From: Liolophura sinensis
Lineage: Eukaryota; Mollusca; Polyplacophora; Chitonida; Chitonidae
DNA: 64,000 bases
Reading direction: 5' to 3'
Assembly: GCF_032854445.1 (NCBI RefSeq)
Contig: NC_088301.1
Span: forward strand, 40,165,187 to 40,229,186
Below are positions 51,390 through 64,000 of this stretch, in pieces. Below the pieces are notes generated by a model that worked only from the letters and a program-made list of their open reading frames with translations, was not told the DNA's origin and did no database searches. Each line of letters opens with the position of its first letter. The stretch's first letter is position 1. A program made the position numbers and the translations under genes.

Positions 51390-52855
51390 GCCGTTTACTC
51401 AAGCTAAAGAGCCAGGATAAATTCTCAAACTAAACATCGAAGAGAAGGATTTAATCAGCACTTCAAACGCGTCATTTAGCCCTAATTAAGGTATAGGTCA
51501 CTTAAAAACTTCTTCCGTTCTATCCCTCTATATCATTTCTGTGTATAGCGTTTTTTCTATAGTCATAACTTTTCAAGGCCTAACTAGATATCACTAGGAT
51601 CGTAGTAAAGTATGTCGTATCAGAGAACAAATTGTATTTTCTTTTCGAGCTTCCCGAGCATGCTGCATAACCTGGGCCTTGGTGGCAATAAGCAATCGAC
51701 AGACTTTTTGGTGGTCTACGTGAAACACGTTATACTGTCATTAAGCTGGGCTCGTAATTATCAAACAACATTTAAACCATAGATTGATTTAAAGTGCTTA
51801 AGAAGCTAAACTCAGAACTGTAAAGAACTGAAATAGTACATGTAGTTGGTACATTGCTCTGCTGTATTAAGGAAAGGATCTTAGAGCAAAACGCTGTATA
51901 CAACGTATATGGGCATTTTAAAAATGAACCCCACGATCAAGAAACAAGAAGAGCGTTCTCAACAACGACAACAACAACGCCGTCTTCTGTGTTCAGTCAT
52001 CGTATAGCTAGCATCTGCCATTAAGTGTCCTAAGAGATGTAGCCAGCATGTGAGATTGTATATAATGCACATACAGTGTTATCAAAAATATTCATTTCTG
52101 AACCCAAAGAACACGTGGCAGTTGGAAGAACTGAGCTGGAATGACGTCATAAGCAGTCCGAGACAGTGCTCAGGAATATCCGTGCCTAATAACTTCACAG
52201 CACAGATTTCCAGGTACATGCGCGGTCATATCGAAATGCCATTTCACTCCGCCTTGAGTATCTAACGTACGTGCTTATATCGTTGGTCAAGAAGTAGTGA
52301 CGTTCTGTCAGAAAGACTCCCCTGGAGAAAGGGCCGAAGATGGTGAAATCAAAGATACAACATTTGACATGTATAGTAGCGAATGTGAAAAGCTGACATC
52401 CCCGTACATTTGCTTAGTTACTGTTTATGTCCAGGTTGCTTTCTGTGATGTACTAAACTTTTAGTATTTAGAAAATGCACATTCTAGATGGCGTCCAATA
52501 GGTGAACGAATCATATTTCAGTTAAATATAGTCTTGAACACATACTATTCGACCGACAGCCACATTCACGAGATTCTTTTCATAAAGTCATATTCATAAA
52601 TTTGGGGCTCTGTACTTGCGTGAAATCATCCATCCTTTACTACACTTGTGGATAGATTTTCCTTGACATTTGTTATATGCTGACATTACAGAACAAATTG
52701 GAAGCAAGATTAGATCATGTACACTGTAATCTGACCTGGCCATCGCTTAATGACTGCATAATCTACTAAAATAAAGTTATTAGAAATAGTGGTAATTATG
52801 CATATTGAATTTTGCACATAACATGCATATATACAGCATAACTGAATATACCAGC

Positions 52856-52857
<2 letters not shown>

Positions 52858-52921
<64 letters not shown>
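52858..52921. repeat. (TA)32 microsatellite
   Basis: About 64 bases of uninterrupted TA. Confidence 0.95.
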
Positions 52922-52923
<2 letters not shown>

Positions 52924-55666
52924 GTACGAGTGAGTGAAACAAGTGAGTCCGCACTTGGGGATATGAATACTCCTCAGTGGATTATTCGCTCAAACTAAAT
53001 CTAGGGCCTGCATACAGGCGTCGTGTTTCATAGACAATAACCTCTGTATTAACTTTGTTATTAATTGTCTTCTATTCATGGACAGTTATTAAATAACACC
53101 TGTATTAACTACAGTGCAACACATGCCGAATTGGGCAGGAGCACAGCGGTTGCACGGCAGCGTGGCATTGTTGCTTGCGCAGGTCATGTCGGTATCGTAT
53201 GTACTGTTCAATGTCAAAATGACACTATACTTGCCTAGCTTCGGTTCACTGCGACACGACCGGCATTCTAATCCTTTCCCCAGATGGTTCAATATTCCTG
53301 ATCGTTAATCCCAGGGTTGTGGTTGTCTGGTCTGTCTACAGCATTCTGCTCATCTTAATATAGTTATAGGCATAATTGCCACAATGTTAATAAAAGCTTT
53401 AGTTTTTTTTTACATGTGTATTTCGAATTAGTTTTCATGGAATGAGTTAAAAACCACAGGCGTTCTCATGTTTTGTGATACATTTAGTGAATGAATAAGA
53501 TATATACAAGTAATACTATACTATTTACACTGTAAATATATCTGGAAGCAACGACTGCAAAACTAGTCTAAAAGTTACTGTTTTTGAATAAAACATTAGG
53601 GCAAGAGCGGATTATGGGCGAATCTGACTGCTGCATTACACGGAGCGAGGGACTGATAAGGGGTGCTTTTGGAAATTAGCAGATCATGCCCACTCATGTA
53701 CACATATAGTTCAGACATGTGTGTTTAACACTCAGATGCACAATTTTCGCTTAACCTCGAGTCGTACATATGCACTGATCAATATCATGTTTAGATAGCC
53801 GCATGAATTACAGCGTAAATCGTTTAAATATATATTTGCGTATGCTAGGTATGAGATATATATAGCATCGGTAATGTAGTAAGTTCATAATATGTAGAGA
53901 ATTTTTTTAGCGGAAAACTATATCGGGTCACTTGTGAAGAGGCCATGGAATGTATATGAACAGTTGCTTACTCCGACGACACATCACACATGGGTCAGTA
54001 TTGCAATGTGACATAAACCTTGGACTCTTTTGGATTATTGAGATTAAAATATTAAGGCCTCATTGTTAAATGATTTACTATCGACTTACAATGAGTTCAA
54101 AATGTAATTATGTATACTCTTCCAAAAAAAGAAACGCTTAGTTAGTTTATATGCTGGCAACACCAGGCGCTGAGGTGAACATCCGCTTGTGACCTGAGTT
54201 CTTGGCTGATGGAGAATCGGCTGCTTATTTTATGATTACTGACATTTTGACCTTCTCATGGTGTAACAACGCTTAAGTATGACAGTGCTTTAAATAAATA
54301 TATGCACCTTTGAACAAAACAGATTTTAAAGAGAAAATACTTTCTATTTATTCACATTCTGTACTTATTCACATTTCATACTTACAAAATTGTCTTTGAT
54401 ATTAACTTTGTTGAATTGACTTTAATCAACCATTTTGAAAAAAAAAATCGTTGTACAGTTTAAAAACATGTTAGTTCTGTGACTGTGACAAGAATATATA
54501 CCGCATAGCTTAAATAACTATTAGAATACAGTGTCACGTTTTAGCTGCATAATGTACTGGTTAATAATCCAAAGGTTTGAGTAAACCAATTGCACCCTGA
54601 CATGTCGATGCTTGTTGGTTTTACAGCATACATTCCGGCATCCATCTGATTACACACTTTTCCTAGAGATATCCACGTGATAAAAATAAGTTCTAATAAG
54701 ACAGCGAAAAAAAAAAAATCATTTACGTATTCTGGAATCGACCGGCGGGAACAGGACTTAGCATTTGATGATGCACACTTTTGTCATGCATGCCCTTGAA
54801 ACATTGTCCTTAGTTCAGCATAAAAAACATACATCTAGCTCTCGTGGAACTGAGTCGGTCGTTCAGTGCCAGGTATAGTGAATATCGCAATCACTTGACC
54901 TCTGTTACGTACATACCAGTTTGTGTTAAGGATATACAGTTGTACCAGCTAAATGACCCTAGTGTTAAAAAGAGTAACAAACATCAGTCATGCTACAGAA
55001 AGTAGTACAACAATGGTCATGAGTTGATAACATGATCAACATGGTTATATAGGACACTGTCCCTGTAAGACAGTCACCGTAGTTCGATAGTACACTTACA
55101 GTTGGGTAACCTACGTAATACCCGCTGGAGGCTTAAGCTCGACGTTTGATAACGACTCACATATAAGAGAAAAACCTTATCACGCATAATCTCTAGAAAT
55201 GTTAAGCTGCCTTTGATGTTTGTTTAAGGTTCAAAGTTTTACACGCTGATAGTTTGGTGGGGTCAACAACATTTTCCGTTTGCTTTCATTGTTTGATATA
55301 GGTCTATCTTTTTTTTAGTTTCAGGCTGATTATCAATCCTTATTACTGTATGAAGCATATATATTTTAAATTAGCGTAGCCATTTATTATCATTCTATTC
55401 TTATTGAAGAAAAGCAGACCAGGTGCAAAAAAAAAATCTGAACTGTAAAGTTCCTTGCCACGTGTAAGGAGTATATCTCCTGTTAATGCGAATCATGCAA
55501 TTCTGCTAACAGTCTAGTTTCGTCTAACAGACGCCAATTACTGCCACCTGCTTGACTACACGTGGGCCGTCCGAGTATCAAGTTTGAATATTCCCTCAAA
55601 CGAATGTAGCGCCTGCAACGCATTTCCATTCATTGGTCTGAGACTGGCTTAAAAAGCGCGACGCTT

Positions 55667-55695
55667 ATTAATGAAAATCTCATTAATCCAGCTGG
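55667..55695. promoter_or_regulatory. inverted homeodomain sites plus E-box
   Basis: ATTAATGA (55667-55674) and TCATTAAT (55680-55687) are perfect inverted copies five bases apart. The second overlaps a bicoid-type TAATCC and is followed at once by CCAGCTGG (55688-55695), a palindromic E-box. Function is inferred from motif content only. Confidence 0.35.
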
Positions 55696-56243
55696 ATTCA
55701 CTCCATTCCCAAACATCAACGACAGCGTGGCCAAATGACTAAATTATCCCCCCATCTGGCATATGCGAACAATAGTCCGCGGGGGATTCAATCAGAACCT
55801 TCATTACCAACTGGTGTATACAGCTGAGCTTGACCATGCAGTGTGCGGTGACCTTCGTTGAAGGAATACATGATGTACTCAATCCAGTATTCACCAGACC
55901 CAGCCAGTGGTTCTCAGAAACTCATGTAGGCCTGTAACGAAGTCGGTATGGATTATCTATACATACCACATTTTCAGTTTTGAATTAATGAGAAATGCAT
56001 TTGTGTTAGTGTCTTGCGTTTTGTGAATATGCCAAGAAAGGAGAACATTTCAGTTGCGTTCACTGTAATAAATCTGTTATTAAACATTTCTACATGATGA
56101 TTAAAAAGCTTTAGTTCAACATAAACCATTGCAACATTAAAAGAATAACATGGCCTGTATTGTTTAAAGTGCAAGAGTTCATTACCGAAACCGGTCAATC
56201 CGGACTTTAAATCGGCAATCTTGTCTTCAAGGTCCACCACACA

Positions 56244-56365
56244 GGCTGCTTGCACAAAGCGATCTTAAGCTAAGTTGATTGTAAAAGTTACAGCTACACC
56301 TGTTATAAACATATGTTGCCATGGTAGTTACAATCAACTTCTATGATCGCTTTGTGCTAGAGGCT
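56244..56365. mobile_element. fold-back (MITE-like) element
   Basis: Left arm GGCTGCTTGCACAAAGCGAT.. and AAGTTGATTGTAA; right arm TTACAATCAACTT.. and GATCGCTTTGTGC. It is related to the inner palindrome at 12171-12304 and has no coding. Confidence 0.7.
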
Positions 56366-59300
56366 CGTGAGCGATAAGCAAAAGAGGATAAAGCACGTGT
56401 TTAACTGGCTGGTTGTCAGAATGTTACGTCACTAGGATCGTCGAAAAGAACTCACAGGCAAACTCCTAAACCCAGAGCAGAGGGAATTTTATATCAGTCT
56501 GCCAAACGGACATTGCAATACGAGAAACTATTGAAAGGATACTTAAAACTGTTTCCTTGAAACAAAAATAACATGAACATGAAGAAAGATGACAAAAAAA
56601 CGCATATTTTATATTTGTCTATCACCCCTCTGTGTTATGCATATTTTCTGTCAATAGCGGGAAATATTCGGAAATTACGTCTTGGTTGAACATACTGGGA
56701 ACACGGCACCAGCTTGGCCCGCACAACTACGTAGTTTTGACAGTTATGAAGAAGAAAGCCAATAAACTTTGTTGTGGTTGTATATGTTAGGCTACATCTT
56801 ATACTAGGCATGAACAAATGATTCTTAAAGACAGACACATGAACATATCTTCCGTCACACTGATATACCACAATTTTAATGAATTCCTCGAATGCATAAT
56901 CCCCGACAAAGCTTGATTTTTTCATGTTCAAGTTCTCTCTACAAACTCGTCAACTGGTTTGATTAAGTCAGCTGAACACTGGGTTAGGGAATTTATGTTG
57001 TTGAATAAGTTCGTAACTTACCATGGCTTAAACAGAATTAGATGAAAAAACACATTGGTGTTAATTGCAATTTATTAGACATCACTGATCTAGAATTACT
57101 CAAGATGATGTGTGGAAATTCTGATTTTCAAAAAAAAGCAGAGCTATCTGCACCTCGACATGGCGATTTGTTTCATAGTTTTATATTCAGCTTAACCTGA
57201 GGCTATGTCGGTATAAGGCTGTGTCTGTATATATATGGTGCTTTAGTAAAAAGCTGCAACATTTGATTTGGATGTCATGTTAAAGTATCGGCTGCATGTT
57301 TTCACAGCGTTACGGAATGGCTGCTTCTCTCTGCTTCATATTAACAGCTTTATTTACTATATAACGACGAATATACATGCCTGCTATTCAGTTGAAATGA
57401 AAGTTTTACTAAGGCTAACTGATAAAAAGTCCGTCGATCTATAAGGGACGTGTTTGTACAGAAAGTGGGCGTATATATATTAACACATACAAAACGTATT
57501 GAGGATGATTTTTGGTGTAGTTGAGGAGAAAAAAGAGGGCATGTAGTGCACATGATATGTTAATTCAAGCCCTGCTGACCAAGTTCCTATATGGACTGAC
57601 AAGAAATGTCACAATAATAGTCGAGTAGCTCGTGCTCGTTTTGTGCCTTGTCATGTATCAAGAGAATATACGTATGCATGAGACGCGTTAGCAAGTTTTA
57701 ACTTGAGCTGAATATATTGAAAGAACGCACATGCCGTAACAACAACACGACCTGTTCTATTTCACCGAAATAGCGTGGCCTAGCTTGATGTTTGTATAGA
57801 GTACAATTACCTATATTTCGACACTCAAGGTGACAGAGTGTAAGCTCCTCTAAGGTGGACTTTGGGCAGCCATTCACGTGCTCTATGGTTACGTTCGCAT
57901 TCCAAGTGCAGCCGGTAGCACGCTCACGACGCGGGATTTCGATCTGTGTATGCGGACGGGGTCAAGTACTTCACACACTTATGTTTTGTAGAATTGTTCG
58001 TATCCTAAACGTACTCTGGTGTTTACGAGCGGCAGGAATTTATTTCTGTGTTCACGGCTGTCTGATCGAACTATGGCGTAATTTGTGAGCTTTAACTTGA
58101 ACAGCGCTACAGGGCAATTCTTCTAGCAATTTACTGTCAACGCATGTACGGCAAAACTGTCACATTTCTAAATCAAACGACTGGAATAACATGGAGGAAC
58201 ATATACAATTAACATGAACATCCTCCTGACAACAATAAAGATAATTTCAGAAGGGTTATAAAAAGAACATCCTGTTTATTTAAATTATACGGTTTTTCTG
58301 AAGAATAAGGAAAGGAATAACTGAGGAAGACGAACAAGGGAACTACCAACAAAGTCCTTCTTCCTGCTACCTTCCACTTGAGTAACAAAAATTCATTCGT
58401 ATATCTTTTTCTTTAACGCAAACTCGTACACACACACGCCCACACGCACGCAGATAGGCCTACGCAATATACCGACCAAATTCAAAACAGCGAACACCAA
58501 TTTCCTTATAGGTGAATTCATTTAATTTTAACTCTAAGGTGTCTTGCACGTTCTTTACGAAATTGTGAGGCTTTACAAGAGCAAGGGGTCACCCATCGGT
58601 CTTAGATATGGCCTTATAAATCCGGACGTCCAAAGCCTGTAGGGAATATAGCCATTGTGATTTCAGATTGCATGCTGGAAAATGCCGTCTTTTGCAATAT
58701 TTGACCTCTAACCCTTGCTTCAATTGTATACCTGATAAAATGTCATGGGGTGTGCTGTTTGAAGCTAGTATACTAGATGGGTAGTGCCCGTAAACTGCCT
58801 GACCTCTACATTTTCGTGGGAACACTGGACCCCGATCTTTGTTGGCGTCAATCTAAAAAGGGTGGGTCAACCAGTGTTGATAAATATAGTGTCTATATAT
58901 AAGAGACGCTTATATATTCTTTTATGTTGCCATGATCAGGTAGAGACACACACGTCTTTGTTAAAATTTGAACAGATCTGAAGGGGAATTTGACTCGCTG
59001 GTAAAATATAAATGATCAAAATTCTAGGGGGAGTCAAATTCACCAAAAACATGTGAAAAGATGAAGGAAACTTTCGAAAATTTGTTTTCAGTCTGACAAA
59101 AACTAAAAGGCAATCGAGGATAATGTCAGATGCCACACACCTTATACAGACAATAGAATATGCTTCTATGAAGATAAGTCTGAGTTAAGGTACAAGGTGA
59201 AAGATTTGCAATATGTCTTCTCGTATTTACTTTTTTGATTTGAGTTTATTTATGACGGTATAGTCAGTGACGATATTGCATCCCGAATTCACCACCTACA

Positions 59301-61099
59301 TATAAACCTATACCTGATAAGTACCTTCTGACGGGAAGACATAAGGGAACAAGCGGAAGTTGGATTCCAGTATACGCATCTACACAGCACGGTTAACGGC
59401 TATATTCAAACGTTTCTTATATACTTAACCGATCAATGGTACTGTTCTGAACTTCTTTCATCACTCTGCTTATCTTTGGATTTGATTAAAAAAAAAGTGA
59501 AGCCCAGAATTATACAGTTACTTTTAATTCGAGCAGCTTGAGTTTTATGCAACTGTGTGTTGTGTAAAATGACGTTTACTTTATAAAAACCAATGCATGT
59601 ATAGTCCCCTCTATCGCAAATAGGTCCCCTCATTTATTTATACAGTATATAACATGCCTTAATCGCCGAGAACAACAAACCCTGCTACATTTATTCCACT
59701 TCACCTACATCCGCATCTTGTGTTTGCCATATGGTTGTCACGTGTCTGTGACGTCACATTTCGAACACATCTCCGCTTGGCACCGATCAAGTGTTCGGAT
59801 CAAGAGTCAATATCCTCGTGGCAGCCATAGTGTAGGACAGAATGATATATGTATTGAGTAGAGCTTCTACTTAGTGTAAAGAAATGTATAAACTATCCGG
59901 TATATACTTATTCAGGATTTGAGGGTATTCTTCACTGCTATATATATATATATGATGATATATATATCTTGTGGTCGTCTATAAATGTCACACTACTATA
60001 CCTTGATATGTAAATTTTAACTGAAGGCCTGTAGAATAAGCATTCCATGATAAAATACGATGCTCATGTGAAATTAACTTGTCCTACATGGTGAAACAAT
60101 GACTACAAAGTAAAGTAATGGAAGTTCGGAATAATTGCCTATCTACAAGTGGATATAAACCTATATGGGCACATAAGCACTTGAAACAGCCAGTTATAAG
60201 AACGCTTTATAATGCGTGTCTAAGTACAAGTGGCATGCAGGACACTTTTACATTGTGAAGTGTGAAGTCAATTTTATTGCCTAACAATTCAACAAGGATT
60301 TTTCTTCTGGTACATCCTATTAGCTAGAACCGCTTTCGCAATGGAGGATAAAGCATGGCCTTTGGTGAGTGTTTTGTTAGTCTTCTAGCCTGAAACAGGG
60401 AACCCGGAAGAACTCTGTTATTCATACACACAAGGTCAACGCTGTGTACACGATCAGGTCACTTCTCGTAAACGCTGTAGTCTTCTCATGAAATATACCA
60501 TCTGTTATCCAACAGTGACTATTATACTGTTGACACATACATGTGTAATTATTCTACGTGTTCCAGGAACAAATTGGACTCGTATTACATGCATGGTATT
60601 ATAACCCCAATAAAATTATTGTGCAATGAGCATATTATTTGAAAATACGGCACAAACTGAATGTAAAGTTACACATATTTTCTCTATCAGCTGTTTTTAT
60701 AACGATTTTGGTAAATACCCAAATCGTACTGTGCACCACTATAATTAAACAAGATCTTTCAATAAAACACACATCTAACAAATACTTAACAGCCGTTAAG
60801 TTTTGCTTAATTTCCATTAATTCATAACTGCCTTTCTCATGCTAACTCAAAGGGACCATAAACGTGAAACTTATTCCCATATAGATATATATGATTTGTT
60901 GTTATGCGTACCCTGTCTTAATCACTTCATATTCATGCATGTGACCACATGTTATGTCATTGACTTAATCATGCAGTTACAGATATATATCCAAATTGCC
61001 CCTTCAACAAGACTGGCATATGTATAAGGAATCACAAGTTATTAGGGGCAATAATTTGCGCGCGAGAGACAGTGTTTATGTATAAATCATATGATACAT

Positions 61100-61290
61100 G
61101 CGGACCGAGGGGGTTAGGACGCCAGCGCGGCGCAATGGCCCAGGATCCTCTCACTACTGATTTCCTCTCCTGTCGTAAGTGGAAAGGTCTGTCGGCAACC
61201 TGCGGATGGTCGTGGGTTTCCCCCAGGCTCGGCCCTGTTTCCTCCCACCATAATGCTGACCGCCGTGGAATAAGTGAAATAATCTAATTA
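61100..61290 (-). repeat. CGGCGGCCAGCAT-family repeat, minus copy
   Basis: The plus strand reads ..AACCTGCGGATGGTCGTGGG.., ..TTTCCTCCCACCATAATGCT.. and ..GGAATAAGTGAAATA.., the reverse of the family. A CGCGGCGCAATGGCCCAGGA block marks the end shared with the 47 kb copy. Confidence 0.8.
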
Positions 61291-61324
61291 TGGTTATATA
61301 AGAATATTGCACTTACATCTCATT

Positions 61325-61327
<3 letters not shown>

Positions 61328-61369
<42 letters not shown>
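61328..61369. repeat. (AT)n microsatellite
   Basis: About 21 uninterrupted AT units, shortly after the preceding repeat. Confidence 0.95.
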
Positions 61370-61372
<3 letters not shown>

Positions 61373-64000
61373 TGGTAAACCGGCCCTTAAGCAAATATGC
61401 CTGACGAACACCATGCATGAGCAAATGAAACGATGAAATATATACCCGAATATATGCCACTATTGATCAATGGTTTGTCGTCTTCAGCGAGACCGTGCCC
61501 ATAGCTCTATTGCAGAGACATGTATACATTATGACGTCGACTTTGCCAGTAGGTTACGTTCCCCATTCCCCCATGGTCTGTATGCAACAGGAAGCAATTG
61601 CTGTCTTATGCACGAGTTTCGTAACCTTTAGCTTATTGCGGTATGGGCATATATGAGCAATAACAAGCATTTATTTTGCATGTAAATGCACTTTCTCTTA
61701 GTCATGATTTTTGTCATTGGAAGTTGTATCACCAATAAATGTTAACGAAAAAAGAACGATTGTGTATACAATGGCAAAATATATATACATATATATATAT
61801 ATGCTTAGAGTTTTCAACGCATACATATTGTGTTACACAATGTGTAACATTCTTTATTTACGGATCATATTGTGAGATGAGGCGTAAATAGTTACTTGCG
61901 CATGTATATCGTGTCGACGAGTCATGTCTGCAGTCTCAATGACAGTTCAATGATGAGTTAGCAGTTGTGAGTACGCAATAACGGATAATCCCTCCGGTAC
62001 AAATTCAGACTGTGTAGTATTACACTACATATAGAACAGTGACGAAGTGCATAAGTCACTCTGTGGAGATGAACTTATTATGAATGGGTTCTGTTCTCTA
62101 TATACTACACAGGATATGTAGTGTATACAGTAATGCGTATGTATGTTATTATTAAGGCATCGTTTTTTTTTTTCGTTTTTTTTTTATAGTGTTAAGCATT
62201 ATGAATCACGGTTTAGCGTGAACTAGAGAGGGGACGTGTGAACTCATAGTGATCTGTTGTTCACACAGTGCCATATGGAGGATGGGTACTATTCACCCAG
62301 GTTGGGTCTTGATGTTTGGAACAACACACATTATAAACAGAGGCATTATAGCTGTCGCATGTTCTATTTGATCACATGTATGTACTGAACCATGTACGTA
62401 CATATATACAATTGTTGTGATAGAGCAGCTTGGTGATTTCTATTATCTTAAGTAGTATGACATTTTGATAAGCATCCATGTTAAAAAAAAAATAACCACA
62501 ATGTGTAGCCTAGATAAGATGAACTTTATACGTGTATATACATATAGCTACCGTAGGGCACAGAGCCAAAATGGCTCACCTACGAATATTGTATGGTATT
62601 TAAGATGCATATAGTGTCATGAAAAACCCTGATGCTTGGGCCCCTCATCCAGCGAGACATTAACTGTGCATGCTACAAGTGTTTGCCCACGAGATGGAAC
62701 AAAGGCCAGTGACCTTTTAGAGTAAGGTCGTCGGTCGAGAGGTTATTATTTCCTTCTGAATCTCACTCATATACATTGTATGCATAGGGTGTATATAGTT
62801 TATGTTGGTAACAAACTGAGTAAACAGTCGCAGTGGAAGATGGTTTTAAAAAAAAAACACACACACTCGCACATTTTACAGCCGGGCGCCTTTTGGATCC
62901 ACGATACTGACTTTTTCAAGAATGCTTTAGCTGTTGGATTGTTGCAAATCCAAACATTCATTTATGTTTCAAATATTTTAATTTTTGACCAGGAGCCTTG
63001 CAGCAGACGACCATGCATGCATGTACGCAAGGTCATTTCCCACATATTCAGTCACAAACTGTTCAGACCTGCAAAAAACGACTGCCCTATAAGTATTCGA
63101 AAAACATACAGCATGGAGAGAAATTACTACGTGACACTATCTTCATAGTGTTCATTCACGTCTATATACTTCACGCCGTATCAGAGACTGAACCTCAACA
63201 CTGCCACGACAGAATGAGAAGGAATAGACTCTGTCCTGACGTGGTGTCGGTTAGAGGATGGATCTCAACACGGCCCAATTAAGAGTAAGCAAAGTCAAAG
63301 AACATGCGACTGTGGAACGTGCTGAACGTGTACCTATATTTAGACGCAAACAACGGGGCGTTTGGGGCGAGTTTTCCAAAGCGTATTAGATGTACTACTA
63401 TATGACGATTTTCTGCATATGCACTATACCATAGTATGACGTAATTACCTGCTCTTTGTAAAACGAACTTCACGGAACAACGGTATCGTGGTAAATTGAG
63501 GTGGGATACAAGAGAACACATCTCTGACTTGCAGTTGCAAAAAGAGTTTTGAAATATGTATTTGAAATACTTTTCTGTTTTGCGCAAATGACACTGTATA
63601 AAATATCTTTCTTGCAATGAGATTTCAACGCGTAATTAGTTTCGCAGATTTGCGGTACAAAATTGTGTACTGAGTGAAACAGATGCAGTTATTTGAAAAA
63701 CCTCTATAAATGAGCCATAAAAAGCGTAAATGTCAAAACGTGATTGGATCACTGAGCGATACAAAAAAATCCTAAAGCTTTAATCAATTAATATATGTAT
63801 GACCTACGAAATTTCTCTTTTGCTCTTATATCTTTTATGATGACTTTTTTAAACAAAGCGATTTTTTATTCAAACCACCCTATACCTTTCTCTTCCTGCA
63901 GCAATTTACAAATGGGTTCAAACTATTAGCCATTCATGTATATGTATGCACGCATGCAAACATACATACATGAACACAAGATATTGCATATCGTATATCA

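Larger units (their letters stand above)
44606..52857. other. gene-poor region, part 2
   Basis: No recognised gene. It holds a SINE tail at 45831, a tRNA-like head at 46705, a repeat at 47130, and a more GC-rich patch at 50520-51400 with unusual open frames. Confidence 0.5.
52922..64000. other. gene-poor region, part 3
   Basis: No recognised gene. It holds a fold-back relative at 56244, a homeobox-type site cluster at 55667, a repeat at 61100, TA microsatellites near 59940 and 61328, and a TACTCTTCC(A)nGAAACGC block near 54116 that may be the edge of an unidentified repeat. Confidence 0.5.

Noticed and set aside
62780-63148. 122-codon plus-strand open frame
   Set aside because: No recognisable domain, and it includes a low-complexity A/AC run; probably chance.

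Overview
The window looks like nuclear DNA of an invertebrate animal, most likely a mollusc or another lophotrochozoan. The evidence is short exons with GT-AG introns, conserved metazoan proteins, an AT-rich background full of TA microsatellites, and several dispersed repeat families. One family ends in a ..CGACGTTAAACCCCAA.. tail and another contains ..TATACGACGGCGGCCAGCAT..; I associate both with molluscan genomes from memory, not from a search. There is no prokaryotic operon structure, CRISPR array or phage-like cluster.

Three protein-coding genes can be rebuilt with confidence, all on the + strand. (1) 431-2818: RAB7, the late-endosome/lysosome small GTPase, four coding exons, 205 residues. 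(2) 8634-21185: OTUD5 (DUBA), an OTU-family deubiquitinase, ten coding exons, 550 residues, with intact Asp/Cys/His catalytic residues and a C-terminal ubiquitin-interacting motif. (3) 31013-33615: a PIM-family serine/threonine kinase, six coding exons, 314 residues, with intact Lys/Asp/DFG residues and the PIM-specific hinge proline. Every junction was checked for phase and every reconstructed frame is open from ATG to stop. The genes share orientation but no pathway: RAB7 acts in membrane traffic, OTUD5 in ubiquitin editing of immune and chromatin regulators, PIM in growth and survival signalling.

Layout: 0-3.4 kb RAB7; 3.4-8.4 kb intergenic with a 165-bp-type tandem repeat and a SINE; 8.4-21.8 kb OTUD5, whose introns carry a degenerate alternating tandem array, a nested fold-back element and tRNA-derived SINEs; 21.8-30.5 kb intergenic with a SINE cluster and a three-copy repeat containing TGACGTCA and hairpins; 30.5-34.6 kb PIM; 34.6-64 kb a gene-poor region of about 29 kb in which I find no recognisable coding sequence, only SINE fragments, microsatellites, palindromes and a few weak open frames.

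I see no convincing new multi-gene system. The observations most worth checking are the inverted repeat pair flanking the last OTUD5 exons, the three-copy hairpin/TGACGTCA repeat, the excess of TGACGTCA octamers in the intergenic DNA, the open in-frame N-terminal extension of PIM, and the fold-back and tandem repeat families. All homology calls are by eye.
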